A stretch of 64,000 bases of DNA. Source: Cacajao melanocephalus (Eukaryota; Chordata; Mammalia; Primates; Pitheciidae). Under the pieces are notes generated by a model, which was given only the letters and a program-made list of their open reading frames with translations, did no database searches and was not told the origin of the DNA. Shown piece after piece: positions 1 to 14,259 of this stretch (positions are counted from its first letter, which is position 1; each line of letters begins with the position of its first letter). The position numbers and the translations under genes are program-made. The stretch is taken from NCBI GenBank assembly GCA_963573385.1, contig CAUYLG010033155.1, forward strand, positions 1 to 64,000, written 5' to 3'.

Positions 1-130
1 ATAGCATTTCACAGGTTTAAATAAAATATTGGTTGGCTGCTTGTTTGTTATTTTCATCCCTTATTCCTTCCTGTCTCCATTGTTAAGCACAATTATTGGC
101 ATAAAAGAGGTTTTTAATATCCATTTTTAG

Positions 131-167
131 ACTGCATTCTACCCTGGGCAATAGAACAAGAATCCCG
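131..167 (+). mobile_element. Alu 3'-end fragment
   Basis: About 37 bases resemble the last part of an Alu right monomer (actgcattctaccctgggca, then a degraded 'acaagaatcccgt'). The expected A-rich tail is absent: a pyrimidine tract follows directly. It could be a chance or recombined remnant. Confidence 0.45.
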
Positions 168-273
168 TTCTCTCTCCCTCTTTCTCTTCCTCTTTCTTTC
201 TCTATTTCATTCTTTTTTTTTTCTTTCTTTCACTCTTTCTTTCTTTCTTCTTTTCTCTCTTTTTCTTTCTTTC
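168..273. repeat. CT/TTTC pyrimidine-rich simple repeat
   Basis: About 106 bases almost purely C and T, mixing CTCTCC and TTTC units with a run of T, ending at a switch to A-rich sequence near 274. Imperfect microsatellite. Confidence 0.9.
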
Positions 274-559
274 AAAAATAAATTTAAAAAAAAAGAAAGA
301 ACTACAAAGTTAAGCAGGAGAATTGGACTAATCAATGAGTACTCCCTAGTAAGATATACAGTAAAAAGCTTTTACTTTAGAGGTAAGACTTTATGTCTTT
401 TAACTGAGTTTTAAAGGCTGACTAGGAGTTCATCATTCATATAAGACTAGGATGATGTTTTAATCAGATGACAATATATTTGAACAAAACCAAAAGTATG
501 AAGTAGAAGAAAGCATGCTAAAGTACTTAGTAGTTTTTTTTTAAAAGTCTTTGATAGAG

Positions 560-762
560 CATGAGTCAGAAAAGTATACCCATTGGCCAAATCCAGTATA
601 CCACCTGTACTGGAATTCTGCCACTCATTCCTTCAGTATTATCTATGGCTACTTGCATGCTATAAAGACAGAGCTAAGTAGTTAAGATAGAGACAGTATG
701 GCACTCAAAGCACCAAATATTGACTATCTAGTTCCTCACAGAAATAAAATTGCTGACCCATG
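560..762 (+). mobile_element. hAT-type non-autonomous DNA transposon
   Basis: The body carries the old mammalian hAT-like text 'tctatggctacttgcatgct' and 'gagacagtatggc', and the ends are inverted repeats: catgagtcag at the left and ctgacccatg at the right, differing at one of ten positions. No convincing 8-bp TSD remains. About 200 bp is a plausible size for a non-coding MER-class element. Family name not assigned; superfamily is inferred from remembered consensus. Confidence 0.65.
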
Positions 763-2149
<1,387 letters not shown>

Positions 2150-2211
2150 TCTGCATTGACAAAGCTCTCTTCAGAACATTTCTACATTGACAAAGCTCTC
2201 TTCAGAACAAA
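2150..2211. repeat. Two-copy 31-bp tandem duplication
   Basis: Unit 1 (2150-2180) and unit 2 (2181-2211) share ctacattgacaaagctctct apart from one g/a change, plus tcagaaca, and differ mainly in their last bases. A recent local duplication. Confidence 0.95.
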
Positions 2212-2447
2212 GTAGTATTTTAGAGCAAGCCAATTATTTAGAAAGCTATTCTGGTATTCTGGTCCTATTAATAACATTAACTGTTGATTTACGTTAAATG
2301 CGAAGATTGCCCTTGTTTTTCTATCTTAGCCTGGTTTTCCTAAAAAAAGCAGAGCCAGAAAAAAGTTTACGTGTGCAGTTTATTTGGGAAGTGATTTCAA
2401 AGAGTAGAAATGATAAGTTAATGAAAAAGAGAAAGAACAATGGCAAA

Positions 2448-2499
2448 GAGTTCAACATCATGTGTGGTTTCTGCATTGACCATGCATGATGTTGAACTC
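2448..2499. repeat. Inverted repeat, hairpin-forming
   Basis: Arms gagttcaacatcatg (2448-2462) and catgatgttgaactc (2485-2499) are perfect reverse complements. Inside them 2463-2464 can pair with 2483-2484 as G-U in RNA, and tggt (2465-2468) pairs with acca (2479-2482). A transcript could therefore form a 21-bp stem with a 10-nt loop. Confidence 0.95.
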
Positions 2500-2579
2500 C
2501 TATGCTCCTGGTAAACGGCAATGGCTGGGAAATCTTCAGTTTGTTTTCCAAGAAAGGGCTTAATACAAAGAACCACCTT

Positions 2580-3008
2580 TAGATAAGACTCCTGGGTGAC
2601 TGATCCCCTTGTTTGCTAGTGATAAGGACAGACACAGACTTTACAAATGCCTATTCATCTCATAAATGATTAACTGAACTACTTATTCCCACTTACTAAT
2701 CTGGACATATGTCCATTAACTTGATGAATCTATAGTAAAATTTCTTCCCTCAAGATCCCTAAATTTTGGCCCTCTTCTGAGCCTTGGAAAACAACTCTCT
2801 CAATGGCTTCTCCTGAAAATCAACTGACTTCATGGAAAAAATATTCCCTGATAAACTCTCTGATCATACCCTTGGCTCAGCCTAATCCCCAATACCTAGT
2901 TTTGTCTTGTCTTGTTTACTTTTGTTACTCTGCAGTAATCTCCCTATTGCAATAGTCTTTTTGAATAAAGTCCCTTATTACCTAAGTATGAATTTGTTTT
3001 TTATTTGA
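2580..3008 (+). mobile_element. ERV LTR-like 3' portion
   Basis: A pyrimidine-rich stretch leads to 'tttttgaataaagtccctta' and ends near ttatttgac, the arrangement of an LTR R/U5 region with an AATAAA signal (2964-2969). The 5' limit is not resolved; it may start upstream of 2448. Family not recognised. Confidence 0.35.
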
Positions 3009-3011
3009 CGT

Positions 3012-3500
3012 ATGGGATTCAGGACATGCTCTCCCAAGTATGGCACCTTGGCATTAAAGAAAATAGCAGAAACAGAAAGGACTCTCTGACCTTCTCCCAT
3101 CATTCTCCCATGAAGCAGACCACAGAAGAATTACCTGACCTTCCAACAAAGTAGGTCATTAGACCTTTATTCCAGAGGTGTCCTCCCTGTACCTGGAGTA
3201 AAAGAGTCAATACACAGAGTCACCAAGACTAATCTGAACAAGTGGGCCTTGCTAATTTCTCTCAGTATATTACCATCAGATCATACCTTTTTGTCCTCCA
3301 GTCAAGTTCTGCATGACTGTCATAAATGTATCCAGATTTCCATTTCTTTAGGCCTTCATTTATGAAGTCTCCCATGTCATGTAAAACTTATATAATAAAT
3401 TTGTGTGTTTTTCCTCTTATTAATCTGTCTTTTGTTATATGACTCTCAGCCATAAACTTTGCAATAGGTGAGGAAAAGATACTACTTTTCTCTCCAATGA
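3012..3500 (+). mobile_element. ERV1-type LTR, MER4-like group
   Basis: Contains 'agtatggcaccttgg' near the start and 'aaaacttatataataaattt' with AATAAA at 3394-3399, followed by the 'ttaatctgtcttttgttata' and 'ctctcagcca' segment typical of the 3' part of MER4-group LTRs. Group assignment is from memory. No TSD found. Confidence 0.55.
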
Positions 3501-3603
3501 CTATTCTCTGTTTTCTCCCAAGAGAGTGAACTTTGTGTGTGTGTGTACCTTCTGTCTCCTTCTTTAATACTCTATTAAGCCATCTCCACTTCATTTACTG
3601 TAG

Positions 3604-3782
3604 GCTAGCACTTCTTAAAATTAAATATGGCTTAATTTATAAAAAACTAAATTCCCTAGGGCCTTGATAAAATGCAGATTCTGATTCAATATACCTAATA
3701 GAATACATAATTCTATATTTCTAACACACTTTTGGGTGATACTTATGCTACTGATCTGTAGATGACCCTTTGAGCAACAATG
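3604..3782 (+). mobile_element. MER5A-like hAT (Charlie) element
   Basis: Degraded match along the whole length: 'tagcacttcttaaa', 'aaaatgcagattctgattca', 'ctatatttctaacacac', 'gtgatacttatgctactgat' and 'tttgagcaacaatg' occur in consensus order. Length fits the roughly 190-bp family. Terminal inverted repeats are decayed. Confidence 0.72.
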
Positions 3783-3789
3783 TTTTTGA

Positions 3790-4654
3790 GAGTTTTTATG
3801 CTGCAAAATGTCATCTAGTTAAAGACAGGTTCCATGTGCTTCTAAGTCAATAAATCTCTCTCTTACATTTGAATTCATTGAACCAGTCCTCACAAGACTT
3901 ACTGCACATATTTTGTGGGTTATTTTTTCCCCAGGACTTCCTGGTGGTCCTATAATATTTCCAATATGCGAATAATTTCCTGTTAGAGAAGAGATAATAT
4001 TTTCCTCTTGGATTTTGTTGAGCCCTGACACCTCAAACCAAGTGGAAAGAGCAAAGAGAGCCAGTCAAATAGTGAAAGAAGTAAAGTCATCCAGTGTTCA
4101 GTCCATTGTGACTTTTGGAGGAGCTTTGTGAAATGCTTCTCAGACCTTTAGATTCAAGGGAAAAAAAATGATTTGATTTCTTCCCAAATGCATAAATCCG
4201 CTAGTTTGAAATTTCTTGTCATAAGATTGGAGATTTCCATGGATTTTCCATGCTATGACTTCAGAGAAGCCCAGAGGTAGAAAGTAAGGAGATAGCATGT
4301 TGCTAAAACTTCCATGGATTGATTGAACGCAGTACTGGCTAAAGCACAAGGTAAGGCCAAATGTATCTGAAATGTCCCAGAAGTGTGTTTATCTATCATA
4401 TATTGTTCTGAACTCATCTTCCTCATGGTGTTCTTCCCCACTTCCTACTCTCTTCTACTTGTTTTCACGTGTCATCTGCCAGCAATAGCCACTCAATTAC
4501 CAAATACAGTCCCTGAAAGGCTTTTTCTAGCATTGGGCCTGTCTTTTCCAGCCTCTGTGGTCTGAAAACCAGCTCTTAGCTAGTCCTGCTGAAATAAGAG
4601 TTCTAGATACTTAAACTTGAAAGCCTGCATTAAAGTTAAGCTCCAATTCTGTCT
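3790..4654. other. No recognised feature
   Basis: AT-rich unique-looking sequence. Short open frames on both strands show no domain, splice-site context or codon pattern that would support a gene. Confidence 0.6.
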
Positions 4655-4790
4655 AAGCTGAGCATTTTATTCTATTTCCTCATCTGAAAAGCAAGGGTAA
4701 TGATAGTAGTACTTGCTAATATGCAAAAATATAATCATAATAATATGTGGAAAATTATTTTGAAAACAATTGAATTCTAAACAAAATATA
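4655..4790 (-). mobile_element. MIR fragment
   Basis: Antisense MIR-like core 'tttcctcatctgaaaagcaa' followed by an ATAATAGTA-like stretch. Heavily diverged. Confidence 0.45.
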
Positions 4791-5068
4791 ATCTGCTGTT
4801 TTTATCCAATAATTAATTAATAATAAAACCTAATGAGGAAAAAGACCTCTAAAGTGCTTAAAATGTGTATTCCTCTCAATTATTTGCATATGATAGGAGG
4901 AAAATAAAAATTTCTAATTTTAGCAAATTTGGTGGGAAAGGTATTTTCATGGTGCTGGAGAGGTACTCCCCAAAATCTCCTAACCAGATTAGCTGCCTCT
5001 TCTTTGACTGCTTGTTCTTCTGCTTAAAAACAAAAACTCAGTATCAGTACAATATAACTACTCTTTTC

Positions 5069-5600
5069 TGAGCACTTACTTGATGCCAATAACCTTACTA
5101 CTTTAAATCTTATCACATTTACTCCTCACAATCAACTAGAAAGATAGATATTATTATGGTTATAATTTTACATATATTGACTAGTCTTTTATGTTGTTGT
5201 TGAGATAGGATCTCGCTCAGCTGTCCAGACTGTAGTACATTGCTGTGATCTTGGCTCATTGCATCCTCTGCCTCCTGGGCTCAAGTGATACTCCCAACTC
5301 AGCCTCCCAAGTAGCTGGGACTATAGGTATGCACCACCATGCCCGATTAATTTTTGTATTTTTTGTAGAGACAGGGTTTTACCATGTTGCTCAGGCTCGT
5401 CTCAAACACCTGGGCTCAAGCCATCCACCTGCCTTAGCTTCCCAAAGTTCTGAGATTACAGGGTGAGCCACCATACCTAGCCAACAGTAGACTTCAGTGC
5501 TTTAACTGATGTCCTAGTTAAAGCAGATTTAGTAGATGGCACATCCAGAGCCTGAATCCAGATTTGTACAAAAAGACTTCTAAGCCCCTTTATCCATTGA
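5069..5600 (+). mobile_element. MIR split by an Alu
   Basis: Left part 5069-5191 has tgagcacttacttgatgcca, 'ttactcctcacaatcaacta' and 'agatattattatggtt'. The Alu at 5192-5482 interrupts it. The right part 5483-5600 resumes with 'agcctgaatccagatttgt'. Order and orientation match one MIR. Confidence 0.65.
5192..5482 (-). mobile_element. Alu (AluJ-like), antisense
   Basis: Reverse-complement dimeric Alu from a TTG-rich tail through gagataggatctcgctcagc to the end at ccatacctagcc. Diverged, with J-type bases. The 5245-5466 open frame is Alu-derived. Confidence 0.96.
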
Positions 5601-6795
5601 TTTGATAGCCTTGATCAATAGCATGTCCACACCTCTTGAATTGCCTTGAGCAATCTCAGTGTCTCATTTTGGTCTCACTGTAAATAGTTCATTTCACTCT
5701 GAAAATTATCCAACTTTTAATGATAAATTATTTGGTCACTCTATTATTCAGCCTTTTTTGTCTTGTCTTGTTTTTATATAAAGTTTATGAGTATCTCAAA
5801 TACTTCATATTTTTAAATCTGTTTTTGTGCATTTTTCAATAAAAACAGTCACATTATCTAAGTCTTAAACTTTATACCTTATGAGAACAGCTATCTTCCT
5901 AAGCTCATTTGAGCTTGAAGGATGCCAAGAAAAGACTTGCAATGAAGTAATTGTTATAGCTAATATCCTAAAGTAGCCAACCTACATTTGGCACTAAAAA
6001 TTAAAACAAACAAACAAAAAACCTAATAAATATTTCCTTTGTCTCTAGAACTAACACATATTTCTTAGATTTTTATCCAACATTTCTTCATAAGTTTGTT
6101 TTGTACAAACATAGAGATATTATAGTTCAAATAATTTTTAAGGCTAAAACTTTCTAATATGAACTTGTGGAGAAAAAGTATTAAACTTTCTACCAAAGAG
6201 TTAACTAATCAGTCATGGATCATCCTATATTTAAACTCAAAATGTGGTGTTACCATTTGTAGAATTCAAGTGTTTCTACAGTGTGTTCAAAAATGGGTTT
6301 TATAGCATGTCTAATTTGTGGAGCCAACACAGCTCCAATAGAATCATTTTGTGAATTTTGAATCATTTTTATAATTGTCCAGGAAGGAGAAAAAAAGCAA
6401 CAGATTGTTCTTTTTCTACTTATCATCTATAAGTGAATTAGAGATGGTAAATTCTAGTTTTCAGCTACTGATTTCAAATTCATGTAATAAAATGAGTTAT
6501 AGGCAAATAAGTTAAAATTGCAACCAAGAACTCTTCCCTTCCATGTTGTGTCAGTTGGTCCTAGTGACTTGACTTAAAGTGAAGAGGAGATCTGACTAGG
6601 AAACTAACACAGTTCATAGCTATTTCGATTCCTACGGTGCAAAAATTGCCAGAATTTTTACTTTGATAATGAAATTAGCAATGTATATTTCTTTCTCTGA
6701 CAGGTTTAGTGATACATGTATTTCAAACATTTAGTTAAAAATAATCCATTTCAAACATTTAGTTGGTAATATATTCAAGCATATTGCTTGCCTAC
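5601..6795. other. No recognised feature
   Basis: AT-rich sequence with no repeat I recognise and no open frame of note. Confidence 0.6.
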
Positions 6796-6861
6796 TATAT
6801 ACATATACATATACATATATGTGTATATATATGTATATGTCTGTGTGTATATATGTATTTA
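6796..6861. repeat. TA/CA/TG microsatellite
   Basis: Alternating purine-pyrimidine tract (tatacatatacatatacata, then tgtgtatatatatg). Near-palindromic overall and potentially Z-DNA or cruciform prone. Confidence 0.95.
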
Positions 6862-6879
6862 AGTGCCATTTAACTTGGT

Positions 6880-7259
6880 ATACTATTTTTTGGGGGGCTG
6901 CTATAGCAAGAATACCATAGACTGGGTTGCTTAAACAACAAACATTTATTTCTCACAGTTCTAGAGACTAGCACTAGTCTCCAAGGACTAGTCCAAGATC
7001 AAGGCACCAGTAGATTTGGTGTCTGATGAGGGCTGGCTTCCTGATTCACAGACACACAGGTGATTGGGTCTTTTCACTGTTTACTCACATGGTAGAAGGA
7101 ACCAAGAATCTCTCTAGGGCCACTTTTATGAGGGCATTGATTCTATTCATAAAGGTTCTGCCCTCATGACCCAATCACCTCCCAGAGTTCCACCTCATAT
7201 GGGGAACTAGGATTTCAATATATGAATTTTGAAGGGACACAAACATTTAGCCAGAACAT
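6880..7259 (-). mobile_element. MLT1-family MaLR LTR, antisense
   Basis: Reads as a reverse-complement MLT1: 'ggctgctatagcaagaatac', 'ttatttctcacagttctaga', 'aagatcaaggcaccagtaga', 'cctcatgacccaatcacctc', ending at 'acacaaacatttagccagaa'. Essentially full length. Contains a small local repeat of 'gactag' (about 6966-6993). Confidence 0.9.
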
Positions 7260-7440
7260 ATACATGGAGTTTTTTGACTAGAAGAAATATTTTTTATACA
7301 GACTCAAGTGAGGCTGTTTATAACTACACTGACTACAAAATGTAGCAAAGTAGAGAGCAATGTCATTACGTTAAAATATCTAGAGCTATTCTCTATAAAA
7401 ATATTGCTATTCATTTTAATTGTTCTTTTAATTTTTTAGT

Positions 7441-7738
7441 TATTTTTATTTTTGAAACAGGGTCTTGGTCTGTTGCCAAGGCTGAGTGTGCAATGTTATG
7501 AACACAACTCACTGTAGCCTTGACCTCCTGGGCTCAAGATATCCTTGCATCTCAGTCTTCTGAGTAGCTAGAACTGGAGGCGCACACCACCATGCCCAGC
7601 TAATTTTTAAAATATTTTTATAGATATGAGGTCTCACTTTATGGCCCAGACCGGTCTCAGACTCCTGGGCTTAAGCGATCCTCCTGCCTTGGCCTCCGAA
7701 TTGCTGAGACCATAGACATAAACTACCATACCTAGCCT
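7441..7738 (-). mobile_element. Alu (AluJ-like), antisense
   Basis: Dimeric antisense Alu from tttttatttttgaaacaggg to ataccatacctagcc region. Strongly diverged, consistent with an old J-type copy. Confidence 0.95.
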
Positions 7739-7914
7739 AGTCATTCTTTATAAAATAATTTCTTATATTCAACAAATTTATTTGTTTGTATGATGGTTTT
7801 TTTGTCATATGTCTTTCATGATGAATAAATTTCAATTGAAATAAATTAACACTTTGTTTTTCAATGGGTGTTGTAGTGAAACAGAGAAGTCATGAACTAG
7901 TGTTCAAAATACTG

Positions 7915-8050
7915 ATTACTGGCTCTTGTTTTCCCATTGTTACTTTCGGGTGTGTGAAAATAGACAAGTTATTTAAGATGTTGGAGTTCAATTTTATTAC
8001 CTTTGTAAGGCAGATGAATTTGTTTTAGATTCTGGTGCTGATCTTTCCAG
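7915..8050 (-). mobile_element. Possible MIR fragment
   Basis: A weak antisense MIR resemblance ('gtgtgtgaaaatagacaagt', then 'tttattacctttgtaa'). Could be unique sequence. Confidence 0.33.
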
Positions 8051-8399
8051 TCCTAAAATTTAAATCTTCTCCTCCATATTTTAGAAATTGAAGTAAATCT
8101 TATTGAAACTGATATGTAATTCCTGATAAATTTCTTTTTTAGCAATATACTAAAGAATACAGTACTTCAGACATGAATGTCTCCACTTTTTCCAAATTTT
8201 AGGAATAATTTAACGTCTATACTTTAATAGCAACATTCATTTGAAATCAATTATAATTTTATATTTTCTATTTGTAATTGGTGGTAAAAGATGAATTATC
8301 TCTAATAAACTTACAAGCTTCAAGTTACTTCTTGTGAACATTGACTATGAGGGCTCATTTAATAAAAATGCAAACCCAAATTAAATTTTCATGGCAGTA

Positions 8400-8869
8400 A
8401 GTAGTATAATGGTCTCCCAAGAATGTTCATATCCATGAAGAGGTTATGTTACATAGCAGAGGGGATCAAGGTAATGGATAGAATTGAGGTTGCTAACCAG
8501 AAGACATTAAAATACGAAGATTATCCTGGATTATCAGGGTAGGCACAATGTGATCATAATAATTCTTAAATGTGGAAGACAGAGGCAAAAGAGTAAGTGT
8601 AAGGGTGACGCAATTTGAGAAGGATTCACAGCGATTGCTGGCTTTGATGGCCATGAGCCACAGAATGCATGTAGCCTCTAGAAGCTGGAAGAAAATGGAT
8701 TACCCCTTAGAGCCTCCAGAAGGGAATGCAACACTGACAACAACTTAAATTTAGCCCAGTAAGATCTGTCCAGACTTCTGACTTCCAAAACCGTAAGATA
8801 TAATTGTTTCTTATTTTAAGATGATAAGTTTGTGGTAATGTGTTACAGCAGCCACAGGAAAGTAATACA
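8400..8869 (+). mobile_element. MLT1-family MaLR LTR
   Basis: Consensus blocks in order: 'aagattatcctggattatca', 'gattgctggctttgatggcc', 'gcctctagaagctggaagaa', 'tttagcccagtaagatctgt', 'tttgtggtaatgtgttacag', ending in agtaataca. Nearly full-length sense LTR of an older MLT1 subfamily. Confidence 0.9.
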
Positions 8870-9032
8870 ATCACTAACAGGAAAGAAGAGCAACTTACTA
8901 ATCAGCCACTTTGGTAGGCATCTTGTGGTATACATTTAATAAATAAAATGACTTTAAATGATTTCCCAGTATCATAATATTTTTTTAAAAGTATAACATA
9001 CAGTTCATTTTAAGATACTGTTTGTGTAGTAC

Positions 9033-10810
<1,778 letters not shown>

Positions 10811-11180
10811 CCCTTTCACTATACCTCAGAGAGCATCCAGCTGAAAATAAAGATTAAATAGGATCCAGAGTCTCATAACAACCTAAATGTCAAGAATATA
10901 ATTGAGAATGCATTCCTCATAACAAGACACTGGAAAATCACAACATGAATGAGAAAAGATATCAACAGACACAAAGTGAGATGAGTCAGATTTACAATGA
11001 CCTTACAAGGATTTTTGTAATACAGTAAGCATAATCATTAACAAGCAATGATGACTTCTCTTGAAACAAATACAAAATAGAAAATCTCAGTAAGATGTAA
11101 AAGTTATAAAAAGGAACCAAATGAAAAAATATAGACCTTAAAAATAATAGACAATTTAATATATGTTGTGTTGAGATTAT
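10811..11180 (+). mobile_element. L1M 5'/ORF1-region fragment
   Basis: Resembles the 5' coding part of old L1M elements: 'gaaaatcacaacatgaatga', 'atatcaacagacacaaagtg', 'tctcttgaaacaaatacaaa', 'agaaaatctcagtaagatgt'. All frames are broken by stops. A decayed fragment. Confidence 0.55.
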
Positions 11181-11344
11181 TTTACACCACACATGTGCTA
11201 AAGGTTGTACTATATTTTATCATTTTGTTCTATCTTTTCAAGGGGAAATTCTAGCAAAACGAAGTCAATTGTCCTGAATTTCTGCTGTTAGTACTTGTTA
11301 ATACATTTTTGAAAAGCACAATATGTTTAGAACACAAAATTTCC

Positions 11345-12400
11345 TTTCTGGTACATTAAACTAGCTCTTTCCACACTCTCTCCATCTCAGTAAATGGTAA
11401 TTCTATTCATCTGTTGGCTCATGCAAAAAACCTTGGGGATATCTTGATATCTTACTTTCTCTTGTAATCCCCAGATATATTCTTCCTGCCCACTGCATAG
11501 ACAAAACCAATTCACTGAGATCGTGGTATTACAGTAAAGACTGTTTAATTGATACAAGCCCAGCCAGCAACACAGGAATAATCACTCAAATTAGTCTCCC
11601 CCAAAGGCTCAGAGGTTAGGATTTTTCAAAGACAATTTGGTGGACAGGGAACCAGGGAATTGATGCTGCCAATTGGTTGGAATCCAATCATAGATATGTG
11701 GAAAATAGTCCTCCTGCACTGAGTCTGCCTCTGGGTTGGGGGCCCACAGGACCTGTTGAGTCATGAGTAATAAATCCAGGTAGGGCCAGTTACCAGAATG
11801 CAAAAGTCTGACAAACATTTTAAAAGATAAATCTTGGATTCTACAATACTGATGTTAGCTATAGGAGCAATTGAAAAAGTCATACATCTTGTTATCTCTG
11901 GCCACGACTTCTGAGAAGTAAGAGATTATAGAAACTATGCCGTGTCTTACTGGGATTCAAGTTTCTTTCATAATTCTAATCCTATGACCTTTCATTAGTC
12001 CTACAAAGGCTGTTTCAGACCCCAAACACAGAGGAGATCAGTTTTAGGGAGGGACTATTATCCTTGCTTCAAAATGAAGCTATAAACTAAACTCCTCCCA
12101 TAATGAGCTTGGCTCACATCCAGGAAGGAGCAAAGACATGTAACTGCTTCTAACTATAGGTTAGAAGCAAGATGAAGTCAGCAATACCAAATTTCTCTCA
12201 CTGTCATAATCTTACAAACATAGTTTGCATCTTACTTCCAAGGTACTCCCAAGTACAGTAGCTCTACCTTTAAAACAACTTCTCACTTCCATTTCTGCCA
12301 CTTGTATATCTAAGCAATCACCACCTCTTTCCAGCTTTTCTAACATTGTTCCTAATATGATTCAAGTCTACCATGATAACAAATCTTCTTATGATCACTG
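11345..12400 (-). mobile_element. L2 fragment split by an LTR
   Basis: Left part 11345-11457 has 'tctccatctcagtaaatggt' and 'aaaaaccttggggatatctt'; right part 12238-12400 has 'tagctctacctttaaaacaa' and 'acttctcacttccatttctg'. These follow each other in antisense L2, so the LTR between them was inserted into an existing L2. Confidence 0.55.
11463..12228 (-). mobile_element. ERV LTR, antisense
   Basis: Read on the minus strand it parallels the LTR at 13560-14241: a 5' part with the reverse complement of 'tagaagcaagatgaagtcag' and 'ctcccataatgagcttggct', and a 3' part with a TCAATTAAA-type signal and '...tctatgcagtgggcagg'. The + strand left edge is tgtaatcc. A 9-bp direct repeat atcttactt (11449-11457 and 12229-12237) flanks it, longer than a usual ERV TSD. 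Class uncertain. Confidence 0.6.
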
Positions 12401-12624
12401 AGGGCTGAAGGAATTAGAGAAACTGGGAACAATTCCTGGCCCTGAACAGCCTCTTTTGTCTTCCTAGTATATGGCATAGATACCCTAAATGTCTATGTGG
12501 GCTTCTTAGAGCGAGAAAGATTGGAGAGAAGTTGTTTAAGCTATTGAAGCAAACTGCATTAGTTTTCTGTTCTATCCTCTCCCTTCCTTCAATATATTTT
12601 GCACAGAGAAAATAAGTAATTAAA

Positions 12625-12776
12625 AGATAGATAGATAGACCACATCTGTCTGTCTATCTATCTCTCTATCTCTCTATCATCTATCTATCTGTCTATCTCT
12701 ATCAATATAGCTATCTCTGTGGATATCCATATCTGTCTATCTATCATCTATCTATCTATCTATCTATCCCTATCTC
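12625..12776. repeat. GATA/TCTA tetranucleotide repeat, interrupted
   Basis: Starts with agatagatagatagac, then switches strand sense to TCTG/TCTA/TCTC units. The switch makes the ends partly self-complementary. Length probably polymorphic. Confidence 0.97.
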
Positions 12777-12864
12777 AGATAAAGCTATACCTACTCAAAC
12801 ATTTCTAAAGCTTACCATCTGTTGTGGCCATTTAAAATTCGACTCAATGTCAACATTGCTTGTG

Positions 12865-12877
12865 ACACACACACGTA

Positions 12878-12909
<32 letters not shown>
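12865..12909. repeat. CA dinucleotide repeat
   Basis: About 45 bases of AC units with one acgtacaa interruption near 12874-12880; the uninterrupted part is about 28 bp. Confidence 0.98.
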
Positions 12910-12912
<3 letters not shown>

Positions 12913-13559
12913 GTATGAAAATGTTTCTCACATAGGATATTTTCTCAATAAAGTGGGGCCACTCCCAAGGGAAGCCGAAAACAGCTTGAGGGAGCAAGTC
13001 AAGACTACCTTGAAGTTTTCACTATGGTTAGACGATTGGGCTGGGATGAGAATTTCTGCTTTGGGGTGGAAGCATATGTAACTTAAACTTCCTGCTGCAC
13101 CAAAGGGGAAGCACCAGGGCATTGTCATCAGCTTGCCCAGATATGAGGCAGAAAAGAAAAAAGAAGAAATGAGGCTTGAAAGCTCTCAGCCATCAAATGT
13201 CAAAAACGGAGTCAGACTCTTCATTACATCATCTTAGTGAAAGCACGCTCCAGTCTCTATACCATGGCCTAGAATTCCCTCTCCACTACATCTCTGAACT
13301 ACTTCGGCCTTCTACATTACCCATTGTGCTTCACAGTAGCCTCCTTTTCTTCCAACAACCCAAGCACATGCCCAGCATCTAGAATATTGGTTGGTAAATA
13401 TTTGTTGTGTTAAGCAACACAATTTTTTTTTATAACAACTTAAAGTCATTCATTTTACCTATTCTTCTCTCAAACAAAACAAGATTCTATGTAAATTAAT
13501 TACTTATGAAAACCTATTAAACTTGTATTTACCACTTTTCTTATTATGGGGACTGAGGC
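12910..13559. other. No recognised feature
   Basis: Sequence of moderate GC with no recognised repeat. The + strand frame at 13176-13382 shows no domain or signal. Confidence 0.55.
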
Positions 13560-14241
13560 TGTTGAAATTGCCTTTGCAAAATTATGACTGAGACAGTGAA
13601 AGAGATCTAACATAACCAATTCCATCTTGGTTCTAAACTTTAAGCTGTTCTTGTTCTTTCCTGGGTGTAGGCTGAACTAACTGGGAGGAGCTTAGTTTAT
13701 AGTTTAAAACAAAGACAATAACAACCTTTTCCCAAAAGAAACCTAAAGAGTAGACTGCCTTTGTAGGACTAGCAAGTTAGCTGCAAGATTAGAAATTATG
13801 GCTTAAGAGTCATGCAGTTGGAAGCCACAAGATTCTGACCCTCCCTAAACTGCTTCTAATATCAATGCTTGAGATATTTTGCAGTCCCTGCACTGGATGT
13901 ATCAGCTGGCACCACCCAGATTGATTAACTGGCTCATCTGATCTTGTGGTCCCCACCCAGGAACTGACTCAGCACAAGAGGACATCTTTAACTCCCTATG
14001 ATTTCATCTTCTACCTAAACAATTAGCACTCCTGTCTCACCAAATTTCTTCCACCAACCAAGTTGTTCTTAAAAACTCTGTTCCCTGAATGCTCAGGGAG
14101 ACTGATTACAGTAATAATAAAACTCTGGTCTCCTGCACAGCCAGTTCTACATGAATTACTCTTTCTCTATTGCAATTCTTCTGTGTTGATAAATTGGCTC
14201 TGTCTAGGCAGAGGGCAAGGTGAACCCCTTGGGCAGTTACA
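13560..14241 (+). mobile_element. ERV LTR, probably ERV1
   Basis: Starts tgttgaaattgcctttgcaa and ends ttgggcagttaca, giving TG...CA ends over 682 bp. Carries 'ctgggtgtaggctgaactaa', 'gcactggatgtatcagctgg', an AATAAAA signal at about 14115 and a U5-like 'ctctttctctattgcaattc'. No matching TSD, so it may have been joined to other retroviral DNA. It shares its 5' part with the antisense LTR at 11463-12228. Confidence 0.75.
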
Positions 14242-14259
14242 CTTTTGACTTTCTGAAGT

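Noticed and set aside
168..273. Polypyrimidine tract as a splice acceptor
   Set aside because: No AG with following coding frame; it is a simple repeat.
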